Positions 15,431 through 26,400 of a stretch of DNA of 64,000 bases are shown here, piece after piece. Within the stretch, counting starts at the first letter, position 1. Every line of letters starts with the position of its first letter. The notes under the pieces are model-generated. The model was not told the DNA's origin, ran no database searches, and was given only the letters and a program-made list of their open reading frames with translations. Made by a program: the position numbers and the translations under genes. The DNA is from Streptomyces sp. VRA16 Mangrove soil (GTDB taxonomy: Bacteria > Actinomycetota > Actinomycetes > Streptomycetales > Streptomycetaceae): assembly GCF_017377775.1 (NCBI RefSeq), contig NZ_JAFVLN010000010.1, positions 248,001-312,000 on the forward strand, in the 5' to 3' direction.

Positions 15431-16239
15431 CCACTCCGCCCACCGAACTGGAGCAGGACATACCGGAGTTGGTGGGCCTGGCCCGGACCAGCGTCCTGCT
15501 CCTCGACGTCCCCGGGGCCCCGGAGCCGCCCACGCCCGCCGACAGCTCGATCGGCGGCCCGCTGCTGTGGCCCGCCGACGAGCCGTGGCCGTACTGCGAG
15601 CGCGCGGACCACGACGCGGCGTGGCCGCACACGACACCGCCGGACCACCCGGTCCCGACGGTCGCGGCGGTGCAGCTCTACGCGCACGACGTCCCCGAAC
15701 TCCCCTTCCCGGAGGGCACGGACGTCCTCCAGATCATCTGGTGCGCGCTGCTGCACGACGACACGGTGGACTACTCCCCCGTCCCCACCCTGTACTGGCG
15801 CACCGCGGAAAAGGTCCGAGCGGCGGGCATCCTGCCCGCGACGGACGTACCGGCACCGGCCGAGGGCGAGTACGACGACGGCTTCCTGCCGACCGCGAGA
15901 CGCGTCCGCCCGACGAAGACGCGGGAGTACCCGCACCAGGACCTGCCGGACCGCTTCGCGGACGCCACCCGCTCACGCATTGCGGCGGCGGAGGCCCGCC
16001 ACAACACCCCCTACACGGAGTGGTGCGCGCTCCAGACCAAGGTCGGCGGCTACCCGGCCTGGTGCCAGCCCCCGGACTGGCCCTCCTGCGACGCCGGCCA
16101 CCGCATGGAACACCTGCTCAGCGTGACCGGCGAGGCGGACATGATGATGGGCGACTGCGGAGGGATGTACTTCTTCGTGTGCCCGCCGTGCACGACGGGA
16201 ACGACGATGCCGTACGCGTCCCGGTACGACTGTCACTAG
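15427..16239 (+). CDS. DUF1963/YwqG-like protein
   Basis: A 270-residue soluble protein whose ATG overlaps the DUF397 stop (ATGA). Features resembling YwqG-family proteins are GGPLLWPADEPWPYCERAD near 40-60, TVAAVQLYAHDVPELPFPEG near 78, and the C-terminal VGGYPAWCQPPDWPSCDAGH followed by GEADMMMGDCGGMYFFVCPP, with several cysteines that could bind metal. The family has no assigned activity. Being the third gene of the XRE/DUF397 operon suggests its expression is tied to that regulator. Confidence 0.75.
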   Translation: MTTPPTELEQDIPELVGLARTSVLLLDVPGAPEPPTPADSSIGGPLLWPADEPWPYCERADHDAAWPHTTPPDHPVPTVAAVQLYAHDVPELPFPEGTDVLQIIWCALLHDDTVDYSPVPTLYWRTAEKVRAAGILPATDVPAPAEGEYDDGFLPTARRVRPTKTREYPHQDLPDRFADATRSRIAAAEARHNTPYTEWCALQTKVGGYPAWCQPPDWPSCDAGHRMEHLLSVTGEADMMMGDCGGMYFFVCPPCTTGTTMPYASRYDCH

Positions 16240-16268
16240 GCCCGCCGGGCCGCCGCCCCGTCGCGCGA

Positions 16269-16811
16269 TCAGTCGTCGGGCTCGCCGAGCCCCAGCACCT
16301 CCGGACGGTCCCCGGGGAAGTTCTCTGGCATCCCCGGCACGTCGAGCGTGTGCCCGTACACCCCGGCCAGGAACTCGACGGCGCCGACGCCCTCGGGGAA
16401 CTCGTTCCAGTCCCCGTTGTCCGTGCGGACGACCACCGGCCAGGCGTCCGGGTCCGCCGGGCTCGTCCTCCAGCAGAAGACGTCACCGCAGTTGGACGAG
16501 GCCCAGGAGATCAGGCCGCCCGGCCGGGGATAGGGGACGTAGTCCTCCATGTCCTCCATCTCGTACCAGTCCTGGAGGATCTCGTCGTTCCGAGACTCGG
16601 CCGCCCAGGACGCCTCGCCGCCGGGCCTCGGCAGGGACACCATGAGGAAGTCGCCGATGGAGAGCACCGGATACGCCTCCGCCAGCGAACGGAAGTCGGA
16701 GGGCAGCGCCGTCCCGAGGCCCGCCTCCAGCGCGCCCCAGTCCACACCGCGCCCACCGGGCACCCGCCACCGCGTCAGCCCCGGCAGCGCGCCCTCCAAC
16801 TTCTCCAACAT
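16269..16811 (-). CDS. SUKH (SMI1/KNR4) immunity-like protein, copy A (orphan)
   Basis: A 180-residue protein with a SUKH-type core: DWGALEAGLGTALPSDFRSL, EAYPVLSIGDFLMVSLPRPG, ILQDWYEMEDMEDYVPYPRP, then GDVFCWRTSPADPDAWPVVV. SUKH proteins are the commonest immunity family of bacterial polymorphic toxins, with a nuclease-toxin bias. It is highly similar along its whole length to the SUKH protein encoded at 19882-20424, which sits immediately behind the Rhs nuclease toxin. Here it starts 14 nt after the stop of the PGRP amidase, with AGGAAGG upstream. Duplication with loss of linkage to the toxin is the simplest explanation. Confidence 0.85.
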   Translation of the reverse strand: MLEKLEGALPGLTRWRVPGGRGVDWGALEAGLGTALPSDFRSLAEAYPVLSIGDFLMVSLPRPGGEASWAAESRNDEILQDWYEMEDMEDYVPYPRPGGLISWASSNCGDVFCWRTSPADPDAWPVVVRTDNGDWNEFPEGVGAVEFLAGVYGHTLDVPGMPENFPGDRPEVLGLGEPDD

Positions 16812-16825
16812 CCGGATCTGCCTTC

Positions 16826-19111
16826 CTACTTGATGTAGACGAGCCCGTCGGTGGTGATCGTCGGGCGGCCGCTCGTGCCGACCACGACGATCTTCACCTT
16901 GTGCGTGGCGCTGCTGGACCAGGTCTTCGTCCAGATCGCCTGCCGGTACAGCGTGGACGACGACTTCAGGTCGACGGTGCTGACCTTGACCCCGTCGACG
17001 TAGACGTACGCCTGGCCCGACGACGACGCCCGCGAGACCACCCAGGACGCGGAGCGCCCGGTGAAGGTCCAGGTCAGGCTCGCGCCCTTGGAGCCGCTGG
17101 AGTAGGACTTGCCGCCGAGGTAGCTGGAGCTCGAACGGGACGTCCAGGTACCGGACTTGACCGCCGACGTCTCCTGGAGGATCAGCGGCGTGTAGGCGGC
17201 GGAGGCGTTGCGGTAGTTGCCCGCGAAGTCGTACGCCCGCATCGACCACGTGGTGGCCGTGCCGGAGGCGGCCGTGCGCTTCGAGCTCGTCGTGGTCGGG
17301 GCGAACGTCGCCGTCGTCGGCGCGAGCAGCTTCACCGAGCTCAGGGCCTTGTCGTCGGTGGCCTTCCAGCCCAGCGTGACGGGGACGGCGGTGGTGTTCA
17401 CCGTGCCGGTACGCAGGGAGATCTTCGGCGTGGTGGTGAAGGCCGGGACGGTCGTGTCCGCTACGACGTTCAGCGCGGCGGTGGTCGTCGTCTTCCCGGA
17501 CTGGTGCACGGCGCGTACGGCGACGGTGTGGCTGCCGACCGCGAGCGTCGCGGCGGCGGACGTGGCGCTGCCGTTCGTCGTGGCGACCGCCTTGCCGTCG
17601 ACCAGCAGCTCGTACTTGGAGATCAGCGACGCGGGCGTGGTCGCCGACCAGTGCACGGTGACGGCGCCCTTCGTGTAGTACGTCGTCCCGGACAGGCCCG
17701 CGCCGTCGACGGTGGTCGTCTTCAGCCCCTGCACCGGACCGGCCGCCCACGCGCGGATGGTGCCGAGCTGGGAGTAGAGGGAGCCGCCGGGGCACGCGGT
17801 GTTGAAGCCGTCACGGTGACCGGAGATCCGGTTGAACGTGTACGCCGTGCCCGCGGTGAAGCTCTTGCCGAGGCCGTTGGTCTGGGTCGCGCCCGCGGTG
17901 AGCTGGACGGTCCCGGCCGGGTCGGCCTTGTACTGGCCGAGCTTCCACGCGGCGAGCCTGGCGATGGAGGTCAGCGCGGACTTGGAGGCGCTGGTGGAGA
18001 CGTAGTTGCCGAGGACGGCGATCCCGGCGGACTCCCGGTTCCAGCCGTAGGTGTGGGCGCCGAGCACCGGCAGATCGGTGCCGCCCGCACGGCCCTCGAA
18101 GAGGGTGCCGCACTTGTCGACGAGGAAGTTGTAGCCGATGTCGTTCCAGCCCTCGACCTGCACGTGGTACGCGTAGATGCCGCGCACGATGGAGGCCGAG
18201 TCGGCGCACGAGTAGTCGTTGGCGCCGTCGGTGTGGTGGACGAAGACGGCCTTCACGTCCGTGTTGTACGTGGGCGGGTCCTCGACCTTCGACTCGTCGG
18301 CGCCCCATCCGGCGCGGGAGGTGATCGGGGGCTTGGGGACGGTGGAGGGCGGCGCGGTGGGAGTGGCCGGGGCGCTGGCGGACGCGCTCGCACTCGCACT
18401 CGCACTCGGACTCGGAGTCGTGCTCGTACTCGTACTCGCGGTGGGAGTCGCCGATACGGAGTCCGACGGGGCGGGGCTCGTCGTGTCCGAGGCCGACGCG
18501 GACGCGGACGGGCTGCTGTCCACCGCATCCGCCGCGTCCACCGCATACCCCGCGGGCTCGGCGTTCACGGCCGGCCGGCGCGCCTCGGCGTCGGTCACCA
18601 CTCCGGGGTCGACGAGGTTGACCTGAAGGCCCTTGGGCAGCGCGGCCGTCGTGCCGTCGGCGTGCGCGACCTGCACCTGTACACCGTCGGACGGCCCCAC
18701 GTACAGCGGCTCGGACGCGCCGCGCGCGCCCGGCTCCGGCTTCTCCAGCGGATCGGTGTCGAGCTCCAGGTCGTGCCAGCCGCTCCACTCCCCGGTCGCC
18801 AGGCTGTGCGTGCGCACCTGCGCCGTACCGTCGAGCCGCTTGCTCGCGCCGGTCCACGAGACACCGAGCAGCGAGAACTCCTCGGTGTCCTTGCGCGGCA
18901 GCTCCCGCCGCCCGCTCGCGGCACCCTGCAGCGCGAGGTCGTAGACCTTCACAGGGCGCTTGTCCCTCAGGGCCCGGCCCGTGTCGTGCGCGGGGTTGGC
19001 GAACGCATAGGCCGTCACTCCGCCACCGCCCAGGACGACGGCACCGAGGGTGAGCCACACCCTCCGTTTCAGGCTCATGGTTCTGTACTTGTGGGACACG
19101 CGAGGACTCAC
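16826..19111 (-). CDS. Secreted PGRP-type N-acetylmuramoyl-L-alanine amidase (copy 1)
   Basis: The start is GTG 19111 after GAGGTG, giving VSPRVSHKYRTMSLKRRVW, a basic N-region, and a hydrophobic signal segment (WLTLGAVVLGGGGVTAYAFA). Residues about 60-170 are a conserved pre-domain (LLGVSWTGASKRLDGTAQVR, YVGPSDGVQVQV) shared with the other two amidases here. A Ser/Thr/Ala linker (about 195-265) follows, then the PGRP/Amidase_2 domain: RAGWGADES, AVFVHHTDGANDYSC (zinc His near 292), GWNDIGYNFLVDKCGTLFEG, GAHTYGWNR, ISGHRDGFNTACPG (zinc His and Cys). The C-terminal ~300 residues are Ig-like, beta-rich repeats. It cleaves the amide between muramic acid and the stem peptide outside the membrane. 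A SUKH gene follows 14 nt downstream. Confidence 0.9.
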   Translation of the reverse strand: MSPRVSHKYRTMSLKRRVWLTLGAVVLGGGGVTAYAFANPAHDTGRALRDKRPVKVYDLALQGAASGRRELPRKDTEEFSLLGVSWTGASKRLDGTAQVRTHSLATGEWSGWHDLELDTDPLEKPEPGARGASEPLYVGPSDGVQVQVAHADGTTAALPKGLQVNLVDPGVVTDAEARRPAVNAEPAGYAVDAADAVDSSPSASASASDTTSPAPSDSVSATPTASTSTSTTPSPSASASASASASAPATPTAPPSTVPKPPITSRAGWGADESKVEDPPTYNTDVKAVFVHHTDGANDYSCADSASIVRGIYAYHVQVEGWNDIGYNFLVDKCGTLFEGRAGGTDLPVLGAHTYGWNRESAGIAVLGNYVSTSASKSALTSIARLAAWKLGQYKADPAGTVQLTAGATQTNGLGKSFTAGTAYTFNRISGHRDGFNTACPGGSLYSQLGTIRAWAAGPVQGLKTTTVDGAGLSGTTYYTKGAVTVHWSATTPASLISKYELLVDGKAVATTNGSATSAAATLAVGSHTVAVRAVHQSGKTTTTAALNVVADTTVPAFTTTPKISLRTGTVNTTAVPVTLGWKATDDKALSSVKLLAPTTATFAPTTTSSKRTAASGTATTWSMRAYDFAGNYRNASAAYTPLILQETSAVKSGTWTSRSSSSYLGGKSYSSGSKGASLTWTFTGRSASWVVSRASSSGQAYVYVDGVKVSTVDLKSSSTLYRQAIWTKTWSSSATHKVKIVVVGTSGRPTITTDGLVYIK

Positions 19112-19249
19112 GTCGTCAGTCACCTCGAAGAAAGGCCCAACGGGCCGCAGGAAAAAGTCACTTGGGGCCCATCCGGCACACAGGTACCCCCGGTTGACTC
19201 AGCGCGCGGCACCGGTCAAACGTCACCGCTCCTCCGGGCCGTCACGGCG

Positions 19250-19753
19250 TCAGCCGTCGGTACGCACCCCCAGGCCCTCCAGCAGGGCGATGAAGACCGT
19301 CTCCACGAAGGGATCGGGGAACGCGGCGAACGCCGCCGCCAGCACCGTCTCGGACGGCTCGCACCCCGCCTCCCGTGCCCATCGCGCGGCCGCCCGCGTC
19401 GCCTGCTCGGCCGATGCGAACCAGTCGTCGACGCTCGCGCCGCTCTCCGCCATGTAGGCGGCCATCGACGCCCGCCCCAGACACGTCCGCCAGGGACCGG
19501 TCCGCGTTCCGAGCGCCTCGACGACCGCACAGTCGCTGTCCATGACGTACGCGGACAGGACCGGGGCACCGGTCCGCCCGGCCATCACCGCGAGCTCCTC
19601 GTCGGAGACCGGATCCTCGCGGTCGACGGCCCACACCCGCCATCCCCGTTCCGCGTCCAGAAAGACGGACTCGCTCGCCGCCGCGACGCCGGGCAGGTGC
19701 GCGCTCACCCGGTCGTCGGACCTCACCACGAGCAAAGATCCCCAGAAACCCAT
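19250..19753 (-). CDS. MGFWG-family hypothetical protein, candidate immunity protein
   Basis: A 167-residue acidic soluble protein beginning MGFWGSLLVVRSDDRVSAHL, with GAGAGG 6 nt before ATG 19753. It shares a clear blueprint with the protein at 39866-40384: the MG(F/Y)WG start, then (R/G)GW(R/Q)VW, GxPxLxAYVMDSxCAVVEA, a W-x-x-CLGRA(S/A)MAxY block and a C-terminal helical segment. The family has no function known to me. The location between the toxin/SUKH transcript and the amidase suggests an immunity or regulatory role in the toxin island; this is inference from position. Confidence 0.7.
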   Translation of the reverse strand: MGFWGSLLVVRSDDRVSAHLPGVAAASESVFLDAERGWRVWAVDREDPVSDEELAVMAGRTGAPVLSAYVMDSDCAVVEALGTRTGPWRTCLGRASMAAYMAESGASVDDWFASAEQATRAAARWAREAGCEPSETVLAAAFAAFPDPFVETVFIALLEGLGVRTDG

Positions 19754-19811
19754 CAGTTGCCTCGCTCTCCGCCGGATTACGTGCCGCTCAAGACGTGCCG
19801 CGCACAACGCA

Positions 19812-19850
19812 CGGTCGCCCCCAGAACCTCCGGGGTTCTGGGGGCGACCG
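19812..19850 (-). terminator. Strong hairpin terminator after the SUKH immunity gene
   Basis: A perfect 17-bp stem (19812-19828 pairing with 19834-19850) with a 5-nt loop lies 32 nt beyond the SUKH stop. It should end the Rhs-SUKH transcript and separate it from the MGFWG gene, which starts only 58 bp further on. Confidence 0.85.
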
Positions 19851-19881
19851 CTGTTCAGCTGCTTGCGGGGAGTGTCACCGG

Positions 19882-20424
19882 TCAGTCGACGGGCTCGTCC
19901 AGACCCAGGACCTCCGGGTTGTCACCGGGGAAGCTCCCTGGCATGCCCGGCACGTCGAGCGTCCGCCCGTACACGCCGGTCAGGAACTCGACGGCCCCGA
20001 CGGGGAACTCGATCCAGTCCGCGTTGTCCGTGCGGACGACCACCGGCCAGGCGTCCGGGTCCGCGGGGCTCGTCCTCCAGTAGAAGACGTCACCGCTGTT
20101 GGACTCCGCCCAGGCGATCAGACCTCCCGGCTGCGGATAGGGGACGTAGTCCTCCATGTCCTCCATCTCGTAGAGGTCCTGGAGGATCTCGTCGTCCTTG
20201 CCCTGGGCCGCCCAGGACTCCTCGCCGCCGGGGCGCGGAAGGGACACCGTGAGGAAGTCGCCGATGGACAGCACCGGATACGCCTCCGCCAGTGAACGGA
20301 AGTCGGAGGGCAGCGGCGTCCCGAGGCCCGCTTCCAGCGCACCCCAGTCCAGTCCGCGCCCACCGGGCACCCGCCACCGCGTCATCGCGGGAAGCGCCGC
20401 CTCCAGCTCTTCGAGCCTCAACAT
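19882..20424 (-). CDS. SUKH (SMI1/KNR4) immunity protein, copy B, coupled to the Rhs toxin
   Basis: A 180-residue protein nearly colinear with the copy at 16269: GALEAGLGTPLPSDFRSLAE, YPVLSIGDFLTVSLPRPG, YEMEDMEDYVPYPQPGGLIA, VVVRTDNADWIEFPVG, DVPGMPGSFPGDNPEVLGLD. ATG 20424 overlaps the toxin stop (ATGTTGA, 7 nt), so translation of the immunity protein is coupled to translation of the toxin; a TTG at 20436 is a less likely start. The position directly after a nuclease-tipped Rhs gene is the textbook location of an immunity gene, and SUKH is a recognised nuclease-immunity superfamily. Specific neutralisation is inferred. Confidence 0.9.
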   Translation of the reverse strand: MLRLEELEAALPAMTRWRVPGGRGLDWGALEAGLGTPLPSDFRSLAEAYPVLSIGDFLTVSLPRPGGEESWAAQGKDDEILQDLYEMEDMEDYVPYPQPGGLIAWAESNSGDVFYWRTSPADPDAWPVVVRTDNADWIEFPVGAVEFLTGVYGRTLDVPGMPGSFPGDNPEVLGLDEPVD

Positions 20425-23400
20425 GTCGTCTGCCAATCCGGGCTGTTCTCCACCACCACGTTGGTGAACAGCGGTCCGTCCTCGGTGTAGGCCGTCATGG
20501 TGATGCTGTCCGCATAACCCGTGGTGTGGCTGTAGTTGACCTTACCTGTGTACATGACCCACTTACCGGCCGCGAGTTGCTTCTCCATCTTGATCTCGCA
20601 ACGCCGCATACCGCTGCGGTTCATGCGCTTGAACCCGGTGAACAGGTTCTCGTCCACCCAGTCGCCGCTCACCTTGTCACCGACGATGTGCGTGCGGTCG
20701 AAGATGTTCCCCTTGCCCGACCGGGGCGTGTTCTGCGCCGGGTCGGGGAAGCCGTACACGTTCACCGAGCCGCCGTCGTCACGGTTGGCGAGCGGCGGCT
20801 TGAGGTCGCCCGGGCAGAGCAGTGCGGTCGCCCCCTGGGCGCGACCGGCTCCGTCCAGCGCCTCGTACTGGAACCGGGACGACTTGGGGTCGTCCTCGCA
20901 GCGCTTCTTGTTGTTCGTGCTGGTGTCGCCGCCCGGGATGGGGCCGGGGCGCGGCCCGGGGGTCGGCTCCGGTTCCGGGTCGGCGGAGTCCTCGTCATCA
21001 CTGAAGAGGTCCCCGATCCCCGACACGATCGAGTCGAAGGCGGAGTCGAGGGAGTCCGACACGTCCTTGTCGGTCGCGACGGCGTAGGTGACCACGGCCG
21101 CGACCACGACGAGCGCTCCCACTCCTTCGATCGCGTCGTCGATGCCGAAGAAGTGGCCGTCCAGCTCGATGTTGCTCACCGGGTTGCCGCCGCCGAAGGC
21201 ATAGCGGTTGCCGGTGAACGGGTCGGCCCCGAGGTTCATGTCGGCCAGTGCGCCGGTGTACATGTCCCGGGTGGTGAAGCTGTTGAGACCGGGGCTGTAG
21301 TCCCGGAAGCCCATGTCGTACGTACCGGACTGGGCGTCCCAGCGCTTGCCGTTGTAGCGGTAGGGGTTGTAGTCCTCCTTGGTCGGGTCCTGGGCGTCGG
21401 GCTTGTCGATGCCGGTGAACTCGGAGGTGTCGTCGCTGCCGTAGGCGGTGTAGCCGTACGTGGCCTTGGTGTCACCGTCCTTGTCGGTGACGGCCTCGAC
21501 GTCCGTGTGGCTGTTGTAGCTGTAGTACGTGTCCTCGTTCGTACCGTCCGTGTTGTGCTTGATCTGGGACAGGCGCTCGCCCCACGGGCTGTACTGGAAG
21601 GACTTGGAGAGCTGGCCCGAGACCTTCTCGTCCAGAACCTCGCTGGACAGACCCAGGTACTCGTAGTCCGTGGTCTTGCCCTCTGCGGTCTTGGACAGGG
21701 TGCGGTCGAGCGGGTCGAAGGTGTACTTCGTCGACTTCATCGAGCCGGTCGGGTCCATCTTCTGGGACTCGACGACGTGGTCGAAGCCGTCGTACACACT
21801 GCGTCCGACGACCTTGCCGTTGCTGGTCACCGACTCCTGGCGGCCGAACGGGTCGTAGGTGTACTGGAACGACGTACCCGCGACGGACGCGCTCTGCAGA
21901 CGGTTGCGGTCATAGCTGAAGGTCGTGGAGGTGTCCTTGACCGTCTGGCTGATGACGTTGGAGTTGTCGTCGTGGACATAGGTGTCGGTCGACGCGCCGT
22001 TGCCCGTCTTCACCGACTTGGCGAGCCGGTCGAGCGGGTCGTAGGTGTACGTGAGCGTGGAGTCGAGGTACGCCGCGTGGTCGTCGGCGTTCATCTTCCG
22101 CACCACGTCCTGCGACTGGTTGCCGTTGGCGTCGTAGTCGTAGGTGTGGGAGGCCACCAGCGTGCCGTTGGACTTCTTCTCCACGGCGGTCTTGAGCGCA
22201 CCGTCGAGGAAGTAGGTGTTGTCGACCGTGTTGCCGTTGTTCTTGGTCTCCCGGAGCACCTCACCGCGGTCGGTGTACGTGTAGGACGTGACCTGGGGGG
22301 ACGCGTCCGTGGCGGACTTACCGACCGAGACCTTCGCGGTCTGGTCGCGCTCGTCGTAGACGTACTTGGAGAACTGGTCGGGGTGGGTGATCGTCTCCGG
22401 CTGTCCGTTGGCGTCGTAGGTGTAGGAGGTGGCCTTCTTCTCCGCGCCCGCCAGCGACTCCGTCACCTTCTGGATCTGGTCCAGGCCCGAGTAGGCAAGG
22501 GTGTACTTGTCGACCGGCGCATCGGACGACGTGTCGTCGATGGACGTCAGGTTGGCGTTGACGTCGTAGCCGTAGGCGAAGGTGTGGTGCTCGTTGTCGG
22601 TGTCGGCCGAGTTGTCGCGGACGAGCTTGACGCCGTCGGCGACGACCGCGCCCGCGCTGTTCTGGGACAGCTGGAGCTTGGCCGCGTTGCCCTGGGTGAG
22701 GGCGAACGTGCCGAGGCTGACCCAGGCGCCCGAGTTCGTGCTCTGGTCCCGCACCACGTCCGTGGTCGAACCGTCGGACTTCGTCACCGTGTACTTCGCG
22801 GCCGTGGCGGCGCCGGTGACCTTCGGGTACCTGACGTAGGCGGTGTAGGTGCCGTCCTCGGGGATGTTCAGCGTCCAGGTGAACGCGTCGCTTCCGCTGC
22901 CGGCGGCGTGGACCTGGTGGTCGAAGCCCTGCTGGCCGGTGGCGCTGGCGTGCGTCCAGGTGCCCGTGGAGCTGGTGTTCTGGGTGTCGGAGTTGTCGAC
23001 GAGCGGGACCGCCGTGCCGACCGGCACACCGTCGTCCGTCTTCGACTTGAGCTTGCCGTCCGGGTAGAACGACCAGCTCATCGTGCGGTTGGCGGAGCCT
23101 CCCGCCGAGGTGAGCGTGCGGGCGGTCTGCCGGCCCAGCTCGTTGTAGTCGTACGTGGTGACGATGTCCCACGGGTCCGTCGACGACTTGGTCCAGCCGT
23201 TGTCGAAGTACGAGAACGTGGTGTCGTTGCGGACCGTCTGGCCCTCGGACGGCGGCAGCGAGGTCTTGGCGACCCTGCCCACGGCGTCGTAGGACGTCTC
23301 GGTGTAGACGTCGGGATCGTTGTACCGGCCGTCCGCCGGGTCGTAGGGCTGGTACTGCTTCACCGGACGGTTCAGCGCGTCGTACTCGGTGCGGGAGGTG

Positions 23401-26400
23401 AAGTCCTCCGCGTTGGCCGTCTCCGTGCCGCGCGGCGTGATCACCTTCGTGGTGTTGCCGACCTGGTCGTACTCGTACTTGGTCGACCGCGTCGTGGTGC
23501 CCTCGTGCGGGGTTTTGACCTCGGTCTGCTTGCCCCTCTCGTCGTAGCTGATCAGGGTCTCGTTCTGGTCCGCGTCACGGTTGACGACGACGAGCGAGTC
23601 CTTGTCGTAGGTGCGCGAGCTGGTCTTGCCGAGCGCGTCGGTCACCGACACGACACGGTGGTCGAGGTCGTAGCCCGTCCTGGTCGTGTAGTCGTCGGGG
23701 TCGGCGGTCGCGTTCTTCTTCGGGTCGACGACCGTCACGAGGTTGCCGACGTCGTCGTACTGGTAGGAGATCTTGTCCCCGGCGGAGTTGACCACCGAGG
23801 TGAGCTGGTAGATCTCGTCGTAGTTGTGCGTGGTGACGTAGTCGGTGGTGTCCGTCGTCGCCGTGCCCTTGGGCGTGGTCGTCGACTTCACGTTGCCGAC
23901 CTTGTCGTACGTGTAGTCGGTCCTGCGCTCGGGTCCGGTCGGGGTGTCCTTGGGATCCGTCGACGAGAGCATCTGGTCCGCGGAGTCGTACGCCGCCGTC
24001 ATCTCCGCGCCGTTGGGGGCGGTGGAGGTGGTGATGTTGTCGTTGGCGTCGTAGACGGGGGCCGGGGACGTGATGTAGTCGCCGCGGTCCTGGTCCTTGG
24101 GGGCCGTCCTGACCATGGGACGCCCGTAGACGTCGTAGGTCTGCGTCGTCTTCTTGCCCAGCGCGTCGGTCACTTCGCGGACCTGGCCGCGCTCGTCGTA
24201 CACGAACGACGTCGACTTCTGCAGCGCGTCGGTGATGGTGCCGGGGTAACCGGCCGGGCCGAAGCCGCTGTTCACCGTCGCGTTCCCGTTGGCGTCCGTC
24301 GCCTTGGTCAGCTCACCGTAGCCGTCGTACGCGTACGACGTCGTGTAGTCCCCGGCCGTCGCCGTGGCAACGCCCTTCGGGTCGGTGACCGTCTTCAGGT
24401 TCCCGAACGAGTCGTACCCGAACTGCCACTTGCGGCCCTCGGGGGACGTCTTCGTGAACAGGTCGGCGCTGAAGCCGTCGAGTCGCGTCTGGTACGTGTA
24501 CTGCTGCGCGTCCGCTGGGTACGAGCCCGGTGCGCACGCGGACTGGTCCGGCACCCCGGACTTGTTGTGCTCGGCGTCGCGCGACCACAGCGGGTAGCCC
24601 GTCTTCTGGTCGTAGCAGTACGCGGTCTTGGCTCCGTTCGCCTCCTCCAGGTACGTGACGTTGTTGTCGGCGTCCCAACTCATCCTGCTGGACTGCGACT
24701 TGGCGTTGACCGTCTGGACCGGGCGCCCGTAGTCGTCCGTCGTGTACTTCGTGGTGTGCGACTCCGCGTCCGTCACCGCCGTGTCCACGAACTTGGTGTT
24801 CGCCGTGTCGGCCGCGTACGTGTAGCCGGTGTCACCGCCGAGCCGGTCGGTGATCGTCTTCGTCCACCAGTGGTACTTGGGGTCGTCACCGGCCTTGGGC
24901 TCGTTGTAGGCCAGCTTCGTGCTGTGCTGACGCGGGTCCTGGACGTCGACCAGCTTGACGTTCTTGTTGCCCTGCGTGGCGTCGTAGGTGAAGGAGAAGA
25001 CCTTCTCCTTGCCGGAGCCGGCGCCGTCGGTCAGCTTGGTCAGCAGGCCCTCGGTGGAGTACCCGAAGGTCAGGGTGCGGCCCGAGATGTCCGTCATCGA
25101 CTTGACGTGGTCGACGCTCTTGACGCTGGTGGCGTCGGACTTCGAGTAGTAGTCGACCGTCAGGGACTGCCGGCCCGCCGGGTCGGTGATGTACTTGAGG
25201 AACTTGGTCGGCTTGTTGTTGGACTTGCGCTCCTCGTACGTGAACGTCTGCGTGTTGCCGTTCTTGTCGATCTCCGACGTCATGTAGCCGTCGCAGCCGA
25301 AGAGGAAGCGCGTGCCGTCGGGGCGCGTGAACGTCCAGGCGTCCGGGACCGGGTCCTTGTCGGGGGTGCAGTCCAGGCCCGACTTCATCGTGACCTTGTA
25401 GTGGACGCCCGCCGGGGCCTTCCACGTGCCGTCCGACTGCTTGGTGAAGACGTGCGTGGTGCCGTCGCCGTCGGGCAGCCGGATCTCGCTCGTGTTCGCG
25501 CTCGGGTTGGGGTGGAAGTCCACCGGGGCGCCGAGCCGGACGGGACCGGCCAACTGCGCCGACCAGCCGGGACCGGAGACCGTGTCCGAGGTGTCGAGCG
25601 AATTGTAGGAGAAGCGGGCGAAGGTGCTCAGGCCGCGGCCCGGGTTGGTGAACGCGTTGTAGGACCACACCGCGTTGCCGGACGCCAGGTTCGTCATGAC
25701 GGTCGAGCCGGCGCCGGTGTTCTTGCCCGTGTACGAGTAGAACTTCTCCAGGCCGAGCGTGTTGGAGGTCGGGTCCTCCACCGCCACGTTCTGCTTCAGG
25801 GTCGGGATGCCGCCGGTGCCCGCGGACAGCCAGCTGCCGTCGGAGACCTTCTGGATGTCCCAGCCGAGGACGTACTCGGTGCGGTGGCTGCCGGAGTCGG
25901 AGTTGATCGGCGTGTTGACCTTGGCCTGGACCGTCGTCGACTGGCCCGGCAGCAGGGCCGGGACCGCCGTCTTGACCTGGTTGCCGCCGGTCGTCATGTC
26001 CGTGCCGTCGGGCAGCTTCCACGTGTACGACAGGACGCGCTCGCCCGCCGCCCAGGCCGCGTTCGTGGTGTTGGTGACCGTGAAGTCCACGGTGTACGTG
26101 GAGTTGGGGGTCATCCGGGCCGGGGTCTGCGGCGCGTAGTACGTGTTCTCCGTCGTCGCGTCGACGTAGATGACGCGCAGCAGCGGGCCGAGCTGCTGGT
26201 CCTCGCCCTCGGAGGAGAGGAAGAGGGTGCGCTCCTGCGGGCCCGTCGTCGTCTCGTCCTTGAGTTTGAGCAGGGCGCCGTGGTTGGACGACGGGGTCTT
26301 GATCCAGCCCTGGGTCATGGACGTGGCGTCCCACCAGTGCCGGCCGACCTCGGAGACCTGGGCGACGGTGTCGGAGACGGTGGCGCCGTAGTCACCGCCC

